A DNA stretch of 38,511 nucleotides from Flavobacteriales bacterium UBA7612 (lineage in GTDB: Bacteria; Bacteroidota; Bacteroidia; Flavobacteriales; Weeksellaceae). Positions 23,934-31,517 of the stretch are shown in pieces; positions within the stretch are counted from its first letter, which is position 1; each line of letters begins with the position of its first letter. A model generated the notes under the pieces. The model did no database searches. It was not told the DNA's origin and saw nothing but the letters and a program-made list of their open reading frames with translations. The DNA lies in NCBI GenBank assembly GCA_002484335.1, contig DLJQ01000010.1:1-38511 (forward strand), given 5' to 3'. The translations under genes and the position numbers were made by a program.

Positions 23934-24764
23934 ATGAAGAAGTTTTTATTAACTGTTATTTTTTTATCATCATTTTCTGTTAATGCACAGACAGATGAAG
24001 GATTGTTTGAGGTTGAGTACGAAATGAATGGTCAAGATTTAAAATCATTTGCTTTCTCTACAGAAAATTGTCCAGATAATGTAATTGTTAAATCATGGGA
24101 AAATTGGGTAAATAGTAAAGAAGGTACTACAAGTTTTTTTAAAAAGCATGAAGCAGCAAATATAAAGTTTAAAAATTCTGATGATACTTATAAATCTATA
24201 ATAAGTATAGTTCAAGATGATAATGGAAAAACAACTATTATTAATACTTTGACAGATCAGAATGGAATGTCTTTTAACCAAGAGTCATATGAATTTAATT
24301 CTATATATAATTATTTGAAAGATCTATCAGTAAAAACAAAACAAGCTTGTGTTAGAAATGAGTTGAGGTTAGCTAATGATAATTTAATTAGATTAACTAG
24401 AGATAATGCAAGTGCACAACAAAAAAAAGGAAATTCAATCAAAAGTTATCTTAAGAATAGTAATACTTTATTGAAAGTTGAAAATAAAAAACAAAATTTA
24501 GAAGATAAATTAGATTTGTTGACAAATCAACTAGAGAAAAGTTCTGATGATAAAACTACTGATAAATTAATGAAGAAAAAACAAAGCGTAGAAAGTGCTC
24601 TAAGAAATATTGATAATCAAATTATATCTTTGAATACTACAATACAACAATCTGAAGTAAATGATGAGGGATTAAATGCAAAAATTAATCAGTTATCTAT
24701 TCAGATTAAAGATCAGCGAATAAGAACAGAAGAATTGAAAAAAAAATATTCATCAATTAATTAG
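23934..24764 (+). CDS. secreted coiled-coil protein
   Basis: 276 residues. A signal peptide ('MKKFLLTVIFLSSFSVNAQ') is followed by a small globular part (about 20-135) and then a long coiled coil (about 150-275) with heptad-like Leu/Ile/Asn/Lys spacing ('LEDKLDLLTNQLEKSS', 'LSIQIKDQRIRTEELKKKYS'). No known family. Its stop codon (TAG, 24762-24764) overlaps the stop codon of the convergent LysR gene (TAA, 24763-24761) by two bases. Confidence 0.7.
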   Translation: MKKFLLTVIFLSSFSVNAQTDEGLFEVEYEMNGQDLKSFAFSTENCPDNVIVKSWENWVNSKEGTTSFFKKHEAANIKFKNSDDTYKSIISIVQDDNGKTTIINTLTDQNGMSFNQESYEFNSIYNYLKDLSVKTKQACVRNELRLANDNLIRLTRDNASAQQKKGNSIKSYLKNSNTLLKVENKKQNLEDKLDLLTNQLEKSSDDKTTDKLMKKKQSVESALRNIDNQIISLNTTIQQSEVNDEGLNAKINQLSIQIKDQRIRTEELKKKYSSIN

Positions 24765-25648
24765 AAAATAAGTTGTTTAATTTCGTTTATTTTTTCTGAA
24801 GAAATTTTATTTTTATCATAAACTAAAAATAGTGTATTACAGGTTTCTGATCTTCCTTCCCAAATGATTTTAATTTTATCTTTTTCAATATAATTATTAA
24901 AAAGGTAATCAGAAACTACACTTATTCCTCCGCTTTTAGCAATTGAATGAATTATTGTATTAAGATTAGGAATAGTATATTTAGGAATGATCATTGGGCG
25001 TTTATTAAAATTTTGGAGCCAAAATCTACGTATAAATGCCAAATCATTACTATAAGCATACCATTTTTGATCTATTAACCATTCTTCTATTTTATCGTAA
25101 TTATTTTTAATAAGATTTTCGTTAAAATAATTGAGATCAATTTCTTTATTACCTATAATTATAAAGTTTTCTTTTAGAATAGGCTCGTAAATAATATTTT
25201 TTTGTTCTATTCTTTTCTGACTCGCTACTACAATATCTAACTCTCCATCTATAAGTAATTTTACTAAATCATCTGCTTTTCCAAAAGATACATTTAATTG
25301 TGATGTAATATTTTTTAATTTTGGAGATAGCTGAGTATAAAAAAACTCAGACGGACTTCCTAACCTGATTTTGAGTTGATTTTTTATATTTTTCTTTTTA
25401 AAAGAAGTCTCAATATTTGTTAAGTTTTCTACAGATTCTACTATTTGTGTATACAATTGTTTTCCTAATTCTGTAGGAACCATTTTCCTAGGAATTCTAT
25501 CAAATAATTTTCCACCTACATATTGTTCTAGAGTCGCTAAGTGTACACTTACATTTGGTTGAGAAATAGATAGTTCTAAAGCTGCCTTAGTTAGATTTCC
25601 TTGTTGATATATAGCAACAAAAGTTCTGTACCATTCAAAATTTACCAT
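24761..25648 (-). CDS. LysR family transcriptional regulator
   Basis: 295 residues, standard length. The N-terminal winged helix has 'TFVAIYQQGNLTKAALELSI' and 'SQPNVSVHLATLEQYVGGKL' then 'FDRIPRKMVPTELG', the classic LysR signature; the rest is a two-subdomain effector-binding fold ('RLGSPSEFFY', 'LDIVVASQKRIEQ'). It is divergent from the PRISE-type reductase gene, which it presumably controls. A perfect 9-4-9 palindrome (25656-25677) lies 8 bases from its start. The effector cannot be predicted; the neighbours suggest an enone or related electrophile. Confidence 0.95.
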   Translation of the reverse strand: MVNFEWYRTFVAIYQQGNLTKAALELSISQPNVSVHLATLEQYVGGKLFDRIPRKMVPTELGKQLYTQIVESVENLTNIETSFKKKNIKNQLKIRLGSPSEFFYTQLSPKLKNITSQLNVSFGKADDLVKLLIDGELDIVVASQKRIEQKNIIYEPILKENFIIIGNKEIDLNYFNENLIKNNYDKIEEWLIDQKWYAYSNDLAFIRRFWLQNFNKRPMIIPKYTIPNLNTIIHSIAKSGGISVVSDYLFNNYIEKDKIKIIWEGRSETCNTLFLVYDKNKISSEKINEIKQLIF

Positions 25649-25655
25649 AATGTAA

Positions 25656-25677
25656 ATCTATTAATATTTTAATAGAT
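25656..25677. promoter_or_regulatory. palindromic LysR operator candidate
   Basis: ATCTATTAA-N4-TTAATAGAT, a perfect dyad containing T-N11-A spacing typical of LysR boxes, in the 93-base gap between the divergent LysR and PRISE-type genes. Confidence 0.65.
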
Positions 25678-25741
25678 AGCAATAAATATTAGTATTATTA
25701 TAATAGAAAATATATATCGAATTTTACATGAAAAGAAAGTT

Positions 25742-26797
25742 ATGAAGAAAAATACAGCACTTATTTTGGGTGCCAATGGAATAATAGGTAGAAATCTTAC
25801 AAATTATCTCATAGAATCCAATAATTGGGATGTTATAACGTCTGCAAGGAAAAAACTAAATTATGAAACGTCGGTAGATTTTATCCAATTAGATTTAAAT
25901 GATATAGAAATTAGTGATGAGGTTTCGGGGAAATTAAACAATGTTACTCATGTCTTTTTTAATGCTTATATAGAAAAGAAAACACCTTATGAACAGTCAG
26001 AGGCTAATTTGAAAATTCTTTCTAATATAGTTCCAGTTTTAGAGCAATATTCTCCAAATCTAGAACGAATATTATTTATTCAAGGCGGTAAAGCATATGG
26101 TGCACATTTAGGTGTTTATAAAACTCCTGCATATGAAACTGATCCAAGAAGTATAACGCCTAATTTTTATTATGATCAGGAAGATTATTTAAGAAGACAG
26201 TCTATAGGAAAAAGATGGAATTGGACAGCTATTCGTCCAGATATTGTGATTGGTTTTACAACAAGAACCCCTATGAATCTTGCAAATTTAATTGCTATAT
26301 ATGTTGTTCTTTGTAAAGAAGAGGGAATACCTATGCGTTTTCCTGGAACTAAAAAAGCATATGATGTTCTTGTAAATGTTACTGGAACCAAAGTTCTTTC
26401 ACAATCATTAGAATGGGCAGCAGTTGAAGTAAGTACAGAAAATGAAATTTTTAATATTACAAATGGAGATGTATTTCGTTGGTCACAAGTATGGCCAAAA
26501 ATAGGAGCGTTTTTTGGAGTAGAGGTTGCAGAACCTCAGACTTTTTCTTTACAAGAATACATGCCTGGTAAAAATGCTATATGGGAAAAAATAGTTGAAA
26601 AATATAATCTTATCCCTTATAAACTTGATGAGTTAGTTCAATGGAATTTTGGAGATTTTATTTTTAATGTAGAAGTAGATGCTTTTCAAGACGTAAATAA
26701 AGCCAGACGTTTTGGTTTTCATAAAATGAATGGTAATAGTTTAGAAAATTTATTTAATACTTTTCAAACAATGAGAGATAATAAGATAATTCCTTAA
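25742..26797 (+). CDS. PRISE-type NAD(P)H enone reductase (SDR superfamily)
   Basis: 351 residues. Rossmann glycine motif 'LGANGIIG' (residues 9-16). Instead of the classical Y-x3-K it shows the arrangement of the progesterone 5-beta-reductase/iridoid synthase (PRISE) family: Lys117 in 'FIQGGKAYGAHLG', then 'YETDPRSITPNFYYDQED' with the catalytic Tyr in 'NFYY' (143-144). Known PRISE enzymes reduce activated C=C bonds of enones with NADPH. The bacterial substrate is unknown. LysR-controlled by position; a VOC protein and an OYE enone reductase follow on the same strand. A short upstream ATG at 25730 is out of frame (MKRKL stop). Confidence 0.8.
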   Translation: MKKNTALILGANGIIGRNLTNYLIESNNWDVITSARKKLNYETSVDFIQLDLNDIEISDEVSGKLNNVTHVFFNAYIEKKTPYEQSEANLKILSNIVPVLEQYSPNLERILFIQGGKAYGAHLGVYKTPAYETDPRSITPNFYYDQEDYLRRQSIGKRWNWTAIRPDIVIGFTTRTPMNLANLIAIYVVLCKEEGIPMRFPGTKKAYDVLVNVTGTKVLSQSLEWAAVEVSTENEIFNITNGDVFRWSQVWPKIGAFFGVEVAEPQTFSLQEYMPGKNAIWEKIVEKYNLIPYKLDELVQWNFGDFIFNVEVDAFQDVNKARRFGFHKMNGNSLENLFNTFQTMRDNKIIP

Positions 26798-26839
26798 TTC
26801 TCTGTTATATACTTCTTATATTTTTTATAATTATGTTTT

Positions 26840-26952
26840 GGGCAATCCCTTCGGGACCTGCTTTCCGCTATATCTTTTTAGATTGGTCATTGAATAATTG
26901 TTGAAAATGTATCCAATCTAAAAAGGATGTCGCTTCAATCAGTATTGCAAAT
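26840..26952 (+). repeat. dispersed intergenic hairpin element, copy 3
   Basis: GGGCAATCCCTTCGGGACCT at 26840, then GCTTTCCGCTATATC and TTTTTAGATTGG, a 26-base variable loop, CCAATCTAAAAAGGATGTCG and CTTCAATCAGTATTGCAAA ending at 26952. Outer stem GCAAT/ATTGC, mini-hairpin CCC-TTC-GGG, long arm stem with a bulge. This is the most regular copy. It lies 42 bases after the PRISE-type gene, in the 333-base gap before the VOC gene. Confidence 0.85.
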
Positions 26953-27047
26953 TCTTTGATAAAATTATAATTATCTTAAATAAGAATAGAGGTCATAGAA
27001 AAGTAGCAGGATAAATTAGTTTAAATAGTTTGTGATAAATTAACTTT

Positions 27048-27104
27048 TAAAACATCTTTATTTTTATATATTTGCATTTATAGATATAAAAATAAGATGT
27101 TTTA
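27048..27104. promoter_or_regulatory. long inverted repeat over the VOC gene promoter
   Basis: TAAAACATCTTTATTTTTAT plus one base on the left pairs with its near-complement ending at 27104, 21 positions with a single extra T on the left; the 14-base centre lies at 27070-27083. The -7 box TATATTTG (27067-27074) sits at the inner end of the left arm. Probably an operator or a mobile-element scar rather than an RNA hairpin, as transcription would start inside it. Confidence 0.5.
27067..27074 (+). promoter_or_regulatory. -7 box of the VOC/OYE genes
   Basis: TATATTTG matches TAnnTTTG, 56 bases before the VOC gene ATG; no TTG in the -33 position. Confidence 0.5.
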
Positions 27105-27130
27105 TTTTAACATTATTAATTAGTTTTTAT

Positions 27131-27646
27131 ATGAATAAAATTTTTAGAGGTATCGATCATGTAGCCATGACAGTACCTAATATGGAAGAAGCTACAACTT
27201 TTTTAAAGAATGCATTTAAGGCAAAAATAAATTATGATCTTCAGAATCCAGAAAATGGAATTTTAGAAGGAGAAGAAATGCTTGGTTTAAAAAAGAATAC
27301 AAAATTATTACATATGAGAATGCTTACCATAGGTAGTGGAATAAGTTTAGAGCTTTTTCAGTATGATTTTGATGAGCAAAAATCTGCAGCTATTTCATCT
27401 GATATAGGATTACAACATTTTGCAGTTTATGTTGATGATATTGATGAAGCTGCTAGATTATTTACAGAAGCAGGAGGAAAGTTGTTTTCTAAAATTAATC
27501 GAATATTTGGACCTATTGAGGGAACTGATGATAGAAATCGATTTGTTTGTGGGAAAACACCTTGGGGGACTATAATAGAACTTGTAACTATACCGGGAGG
27601 GATAAATTATCCTGATTATAGTGAAATAGAAAGAAATATACCCTAA
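27131..27646 (+). CDS. VOC-fold (glyoxalase/bleomycin resistance) protein
   Basis: 171 residues. Two beta-alpha-beta-beta-beta modules: 'IDHVAMTVPNMEEATTFLKN' … 'ISLELFQYDF', and 'LQHFAVYVDDIDEAARLFTE' … 'TPWGTIIELVTIPGG'. Potential metal ligands His9, Glu in 'LELF', His in 'QHFAVY' and Glu in 'IIELV' are all present, so it is probably a metal-dependent enzyme (lyase, epimerase or dioxygenase-like). The substrate is unknown. It lies 40 bases before the OYE gene on the same strand, likely co-transcribed, and belongs by context to an enone/aldehyde pathway. Confidence 0.85.
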   Translation: MNKIFRGIDHVAMTVPNMEEATTFLKNAFKAKINYDLQNPENGILEGEEMLGLKKNTKLLHMRMLTIGSGISLELFQYDFDEQKSAAISSDIGLQHFAVYVDDIDEAARLFTEAGGKLFSKINRIFGPIEGTDDRNRFVCGKTPWGTIIELVTIPGGINYPDYSEIERNIP

Positions 27647-27686
27647 TAAGAATTAAAATTAACTTTTAGTAAAAATTAAATAAATC

Positions 27687-28766
27687 ATGTCAAAATTATT
27701 TGAATCATTCCAGATTAAAGGAATAAATTTTAAGAATAGAATTGTAATGTCGCCAATGTGTCAATATTCTGCAACAGATGGCTTTGCTAGTAATTGGCAT
27801 TTAGTTCACTATGGTTCTAGAGCTGTAGGGGGAACAGGAACTATTATGGTAGAATCTGTAGGAGTAAGTTCAGAAGGAAGAATTTCTCCAAATGATCTAG
27901 GTATCTATAATCCAGAACATGTTATAAAATTAAAAGAAATTACAGATTTTATAAAAGAGCAAGGAGCTGTTCCTGCAATTCAATTAGGACATGCTGGTAG
28001 AAAAGCAAGTGCACAAATTTTCCAAGAATGGAAGGGAGATGGAACAGTAAATGAAAAAAATGGAGGTTGGCAACCTGTAGCTCCATCTCCAATAAAATTT
28101 ATAGAAGAATATCCAGAGCCTAAGGAATTAGATAAAGAAGGAATAGAAAAAGTCGTGAATGATTTCAAAAAAGCTGCAGAGAGAGCTATTGAAGCTGGAT
28201 TTCAAATGATAGAAATACATTCAGCACATGGATATTTATTACATGAATTTCTTTCTCCACTAGCCAATAAAAGAACAGATGAATATGGTGGATCTTTTGA
28301 AAATAGAATTAGACTTTTATTAGAAGTTGTTGATGCAGTGAATAGTGTCTTAGAAAATAAAGTTCCATTATTTGTTAGAATTTCAGCAACAGATTGGGTA
28401 AAAGAAGGCGCTTGGGATTTAGAGCAATCAATAAAACTTACGAAATTATTAAAAGAAAAAGGAGTTGATGCAATGGATGTTTCTACTGGAGCAGTTATTC
28501 CAGATGCAATTATTCCTGTAGGACCAGGTTATCAATTACCTTTTGCTTCTAGAATAAAAAAAGAGGTGGATGGTATCTTGGTAGGTACTGTTGGTATGAT
28601 AACAAATGCTGTGCAAGCAGAAACAATTTTATTGAATAATGAAGCAGATTTAATTTTCTTAGGACGAGAATTATTAAGAAATCCTTATTTTCCATTAGAA
28701 GCGGCTAAGGAATTAAGAGAAGAAATAGAATGGCCTTTACAGTACACAAGAGGTAAAAGAAAATAA
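27687..28766 (+). CDS. Old Yellow Enzyme, YqjM/NamA type ene-reductase
   Basis: 359 residues. FMN barrel with the thermophilic-like/YqjM signature: 'MSPMCQYSATDG' (Cys25 redox modulator and Tyr27), 'NWHLVHYGSRAVGGTG', 'IQLGHAGRKAS', and the substrate-binding pair in 'IEIHSAHGYLLHEF' (His178, His181), followed by 'NKRTDEYGGSFENR'. Such enzymes use NADPH to reduce C=C bonds of alpha,beta-unsaturated aldehydes and ketones. This is one of two OYEs in the window; the other (31518-32606) is of the NemA class. A strong terminator follows. Confidence 0.93.
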   Translation: MSKLFESFQIKGINFKNRIVMSPMCQYSATDGFASNWHLVHYGSRAVGGTGTIMVESVGVSSEGRISPNDLGIYNPEHVIKLKEITDFIKEQGAVPAIQLGHAGRKASAQIFQEWKGDGTVNEKNGGWQPVAPSPIKFIEEYPEPKELDKEGIEKVVNDFKKAAERAIEAGFQMIEIHSAHGYLLHEFLSPLANKRTDEYGGSFENRIRLLLEVVDAVNSVLENKVPLFVRISATDWVKEGAWDLEQSIKLTKLLKEKGVDAMDVSTGAVIPDAIIPVGPGYQLPFASRIKKEVDGILVGTVGMITNAVQAETILLNNEADLIFLGRELLRNPYFPLEAAKELREEIEWPLQYTRGKRK

Positions 28767-28770
28767 ATAG

Positions 28771-28801
28771 AAAAGCTAGTAATTTTTACTAGCTTTTTTA
28801 T
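28771..28801. terminator. terminator between OYE and the VGIN protein gene
   Basis: A 12-bp stem (AAAAGCTAGTAA at 28771-28782 with TTACTAGCTTTT at 28786-28797), 3-base loop, T-run. It lies between converging genes and probably serves both. Confidence 0.88.
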
Positions 28802-29602
28802 TTAATTTAGAGGAATTGCATAAAAATAATTCTCATACGCTTGTCCTCTTAATAGCCAATAATTAGTTCCTTTATTTTCTATCATTAAATATAGTGTTAA
28901 TTCATCATTAGTTACATTTACAACAGAACTACCAGAAATAAATGTCATATTTGCATCATTTGATCCTGCATTTCCTGTAATTTGAAAAACACCAGCATAA
29001 GAAGTATTTGTTTCTGCTGGTCCTAAATGTGTAAATCCAACTTGTTGTACAGAAGAATTGGAACTTGATAGATAAAGGTGTTGCCAAAATCTAGTTGAAC
29101 TTGACAATTGAGATAACATCGTTATTCCAGCATTTACAACCCATCTACCTTTTGTAAGTTTTATATATACTTTACTATATAATGGAGTACTACCTCCAGT
29201 TGATTTAACATTGTTATCAGCAGATGTAAAATCTCCAAGAGCAACTGGTTTTATTGAAGCTGGAGTTTGCCATGTCCCAACTCCATTTGCATCACTCATA
29301 AGTACTTTAGATTGACCTTGTGTTCCATCTACTATTTTTATAGCTCCATTAATACTTCCGTTATTTATTTCAAGTTTTGTTGTTGGATTAATTGTACCAA
29401 TACCAATTTTACCTTGGTTAGTTATAACTACATCATCAGCCTGTTGAGCAGTAGTTGGAACTCCAGAAGAAGGGTTTGTTGTCTCAGTAGAATATTTACC
29501 ATCAGTATGGAAAAGTTGTTGAGGATTAGCAGTATTTATTCCTACTTGTGAAAACATGAGTGAAGATAATAAAATACTAAAAGAAGTTAATAATTTTTTC
29601 AT
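28802..29602 (-). CDS. secreted VGIN/IGIGT repeat protein
   Basis: 266 residues. Signal peptide cleaved after 'SSLMFSQ'. The mature protein begins 'VGINTANPQQLFHTDGKYS' and has a second similar unit, 'GKIGIGTINPTTKLEI', followed by 'LMSDANGVGTWQ'. These 'VGINT-NP' units are a hallmark of abundant secreted flavobacterial proteins resembling phage tail-fibre shafts. The C-terminal 130 residues form a beta-rich head. Role probably in the cell envelope or adhesion; unproven. It is divergent from a TPR-HTH regulator across a 342-base region with repeated CACATT motifs. Confidence 0.75.
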   Translation of the reverse strand: MKKLLTSFSILLSSLMFSQVGINTANPQQLFHTDGKYSTETTNPSSGVPTTAQQADDVVITNQGKIGIGTINPTTKLEINNGSINGAIKIVDGTQGQSKVLMSDANGVGTWQTPASIKPVALGDFTSADNNVKSTGGSTPLYSKVYIKLTKGRWVVNAGITMLSQLSSSTRFWQHLYLSSSNSSVQQVGFTHLGPAETNTSYAGVFQITGNAGSNDANMTFISGSSVVNVTNDELTLYLMIENKGTNYWLLRGQAYENYFYAIPLN

Positions 29603-29662
29603 AAACTTATATTTATCAGCAAAGAAAAATAATAAATTACCATCTTAAAAAAATCAATATAA

Positions 29663-29829
29663 CACATTAATAACACATTATTGTTTATTTTAGGAATACT
29701 TTTATTGAGATTATTTTTTTATCTAACTTTTTTTTAAATATTATGTGATTATTTACTTTACATTATTTCGAAATTTATTTCTCAATTTTATATATATCAC
29801 ATTTTTTTCACATTTTTTTAAATTCTGTT
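29663..29829. promoter_or_regulatory. repeated CACATT motifs between VGIN and TPR-HTH genes
   Basis: The 342-base divergent gap 29603-29944 holds two tandem pairs with 11-bp period: TAACACATTA at 29660 and 29671, and CACATTTTTTT at 29808 and 29819. A further CACAT lies on the minus strand at 29743-29747. The spacing of one helix turn suggests cooperative protein binding. No gene is seen in the gap. Confidence 0.4.
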
Positions 29830-29916
29830 TTTTAAAAATTTAAAATACTGTAATATAATTATTTATATCTATTTGTTAAATAGGTCAACTTATGTATGAA
29901 TCTTATGAAACATTGA

Positions 29917-29924
29917 TATTTTTG
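29917..29924 (+). promoter_or_regulatory. -7 box of the TPR-HTH regulator
   Basis: TATTTTTG, 20 bases before the ATG at 29945; no TTG found at the expected distance upstream. Confidence 0.5.
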
Positions 29925-29944
29925 CATCAAATAAATATTTAAAA

Positions 29945-31372
29945 ATGAATAGAATTAGATTTATTCTAGTATTTTTAATATTCTCATCGTTATCTATTCT
30001 AAAAGCAAATGATTATACTGAAATTAAGGTTAATGAATTATTAAAAATATCTTTTGTATATTTTTCAGAGCTTGATTTATCAAAATCAATTTTATATGCT
30101 AAAAAATCTTTAGAATTATCTAGAAAGGAAAAATATACAAAAGGTATAATAAAATCTAACATTTACATAGCAAAAGCTTTATTAGAAACTGGCGTATATG
30201 AAACTAGTCTCGATTATATAGAAGAAGCTGAATCGAAATTAGAAAAAAATAATTATCCATGTTTAAAAATTGAAATATATCGATTAAAAAGTATTATTTA
30301 TGCTAATTTGAACATGAATCAATTATCAATTAATGAAATAAAAAAACAAAATAGCTTATTCGAAAACAATCAATTTTTAAGTGATGTAAAAACACATAAA
30401 TTTTTATACTTTCAGAATTTATCTCATGTTTATAGAATATTAGGAAATCAAGATTCTGTAAATAAATATTTAAAACTTCAAAATAAATTAATTATAGAAG
30501 ATAAATTAAATGTTGACGAATTTATAATTTCAAGAACTTATTCTGAAATCGGAGAATACTTTATTCATATAGAAAAATATGATAGTGCTCAATTATACTT
30601 GAAAAAAGCTCAAGATGTAGTAAGTAATTATAATAAAGCATTTGAGTATTATTCTCAACAAAAATATGGTATACTTTATTCTAAATTAAAAGACAGAAAA
30701 AAAGCTATTTTTAATTTTGAATTAGCATTAAGTAATGCAAAAAAAATAAATAATCCGAATGCTATTTTATCAAGTTATAAACTACTTTCTGATTACATGA
30801 TAAATAATAACATAGAATTAGGAAAAGCTAATTTCTATTATTATAAGTATCACTCTCTAAATGATTCTTTAAATTATGGGAACAAAATTATTACAGATAG
30901 AATTATAAATAATATTTTATCTGATGAAATAAAAAAGAGAAATGAAAATAATATATTGACAATAAAAGTTAGCTTTTATATATTCTTTTCATTTATAGCT
31001 ATTTTTTATATTATTTATAAGTCAAGGCAAAGAAATAAAGTAGAAAATAATTATATTGAAATACTTATTGATGATTATAAATTCGAAAAAATGATTGGTT
31101 TATTGAAAAATAATTCACCAGAATTTTTGATTTTATTTAAAGAATTATATCCAAAATTTGTAGAAAATTTGAAAAAACTCAATCCGAATATAAAAAGTAA
31201 AGAGCTTAGTTTTTGTGCAATGATTTTTTTAAATTATTCATCAAAAGATATTGCAGTTTTTACTTTTGTAAGTTTAAGAGCTGTCCAAATTAGAAAAAAT
31301 AGATTGAGAAAAAAATATAATATATCGTCAGAAGTTGATATAAACAGATGGATGAGAAATTTAAATATTTAA
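29945..31372 (+). CDS. membrane-bound TPR regulator with C-terminal HTH
   Basis: 475 residues. A signal sequence (about 1-20, ending near 'LKAND') precedes TPR-like helices from 30 to 330 ('GIIKSNIYIAKALLETGVYE', 'YDSAQLYLKKAQDVVSN'). One transmembrane segment (about 338-358) is followed by a cytoplasmic part whose end ('KELSFCAMIFLNYSSKDIAV', 'SLRAVQIRKNRLRKKYNI') is a LuxR-like helix-turn-helix. This architecture (periplasmic TPRs, one TM, DNA-binding tail) is common in Flavobacteriia and implies a one-component transmembrane regulator. The adjacent divergent VGIN gene is the obvious target. Confidence 0.8.
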   Translation: MNRIRFILVFLIFSSLSILKANDYTEIKVNELLKISFVYFSELDLSKSILYAKKSLELSRKEKYTKGIIKSNIYIAKALLETGVYETSLDYIEEAESKLEKNNYPCLKIEIYRLKSIIYANLNMNQLSINEIKKQNSLFENNQFLSDVKTHKFLYFQNLSHVYRILGNQDSVNKYLKLQNKLIIEDKLNVDEFIISRTYSEIGEYFIHIEKYDSAQLYLKKAQDVVSNYNKAFEYYSQQKYGILYSKLKDRKKAIFNFELALSNAKKINNPNAILSSYKLLSDYMINNNIELGKANFYYYKYHSLNDSLNYGNKIITDRIINNILSDEIKKRNENNILTIKVSFYIFFSFIAIFYIIYKSRQRNKVENNYIEILIDDYKFEKMIGLLKNNSPEFLILFKELYPKFVENLKKLNPNIKSKELSFCAMIFLNYSSKDIAVFTFVSLRAVQIRKNRLRKKYNISSEVDINRWMRNLNI

Positions 31373-31403
31373 AAACCTGATAAGTATTACTTATCAGGTT
31401 TTT
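31371..31403 (+). terminator. terminator of the TPR-HTH gene
   Basis: A 15-bp stem (AAAAACCTGATAAGT with ACTTATCAGGTTTTT, 3-base loop) that overlaps the stop codon region of the gene and ends in T5. Confidence 0.9.
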
Positions 31404-31517
31404 GAATTTAATAAAGACTTAATTATCAGTAATCAATATGTCGAATGATAATTTATTTTTGATTGTTTGTCTATAAACGAGTTATAAACAATAAAAAAAA
31501 GTGAATTTTGTATTGTA

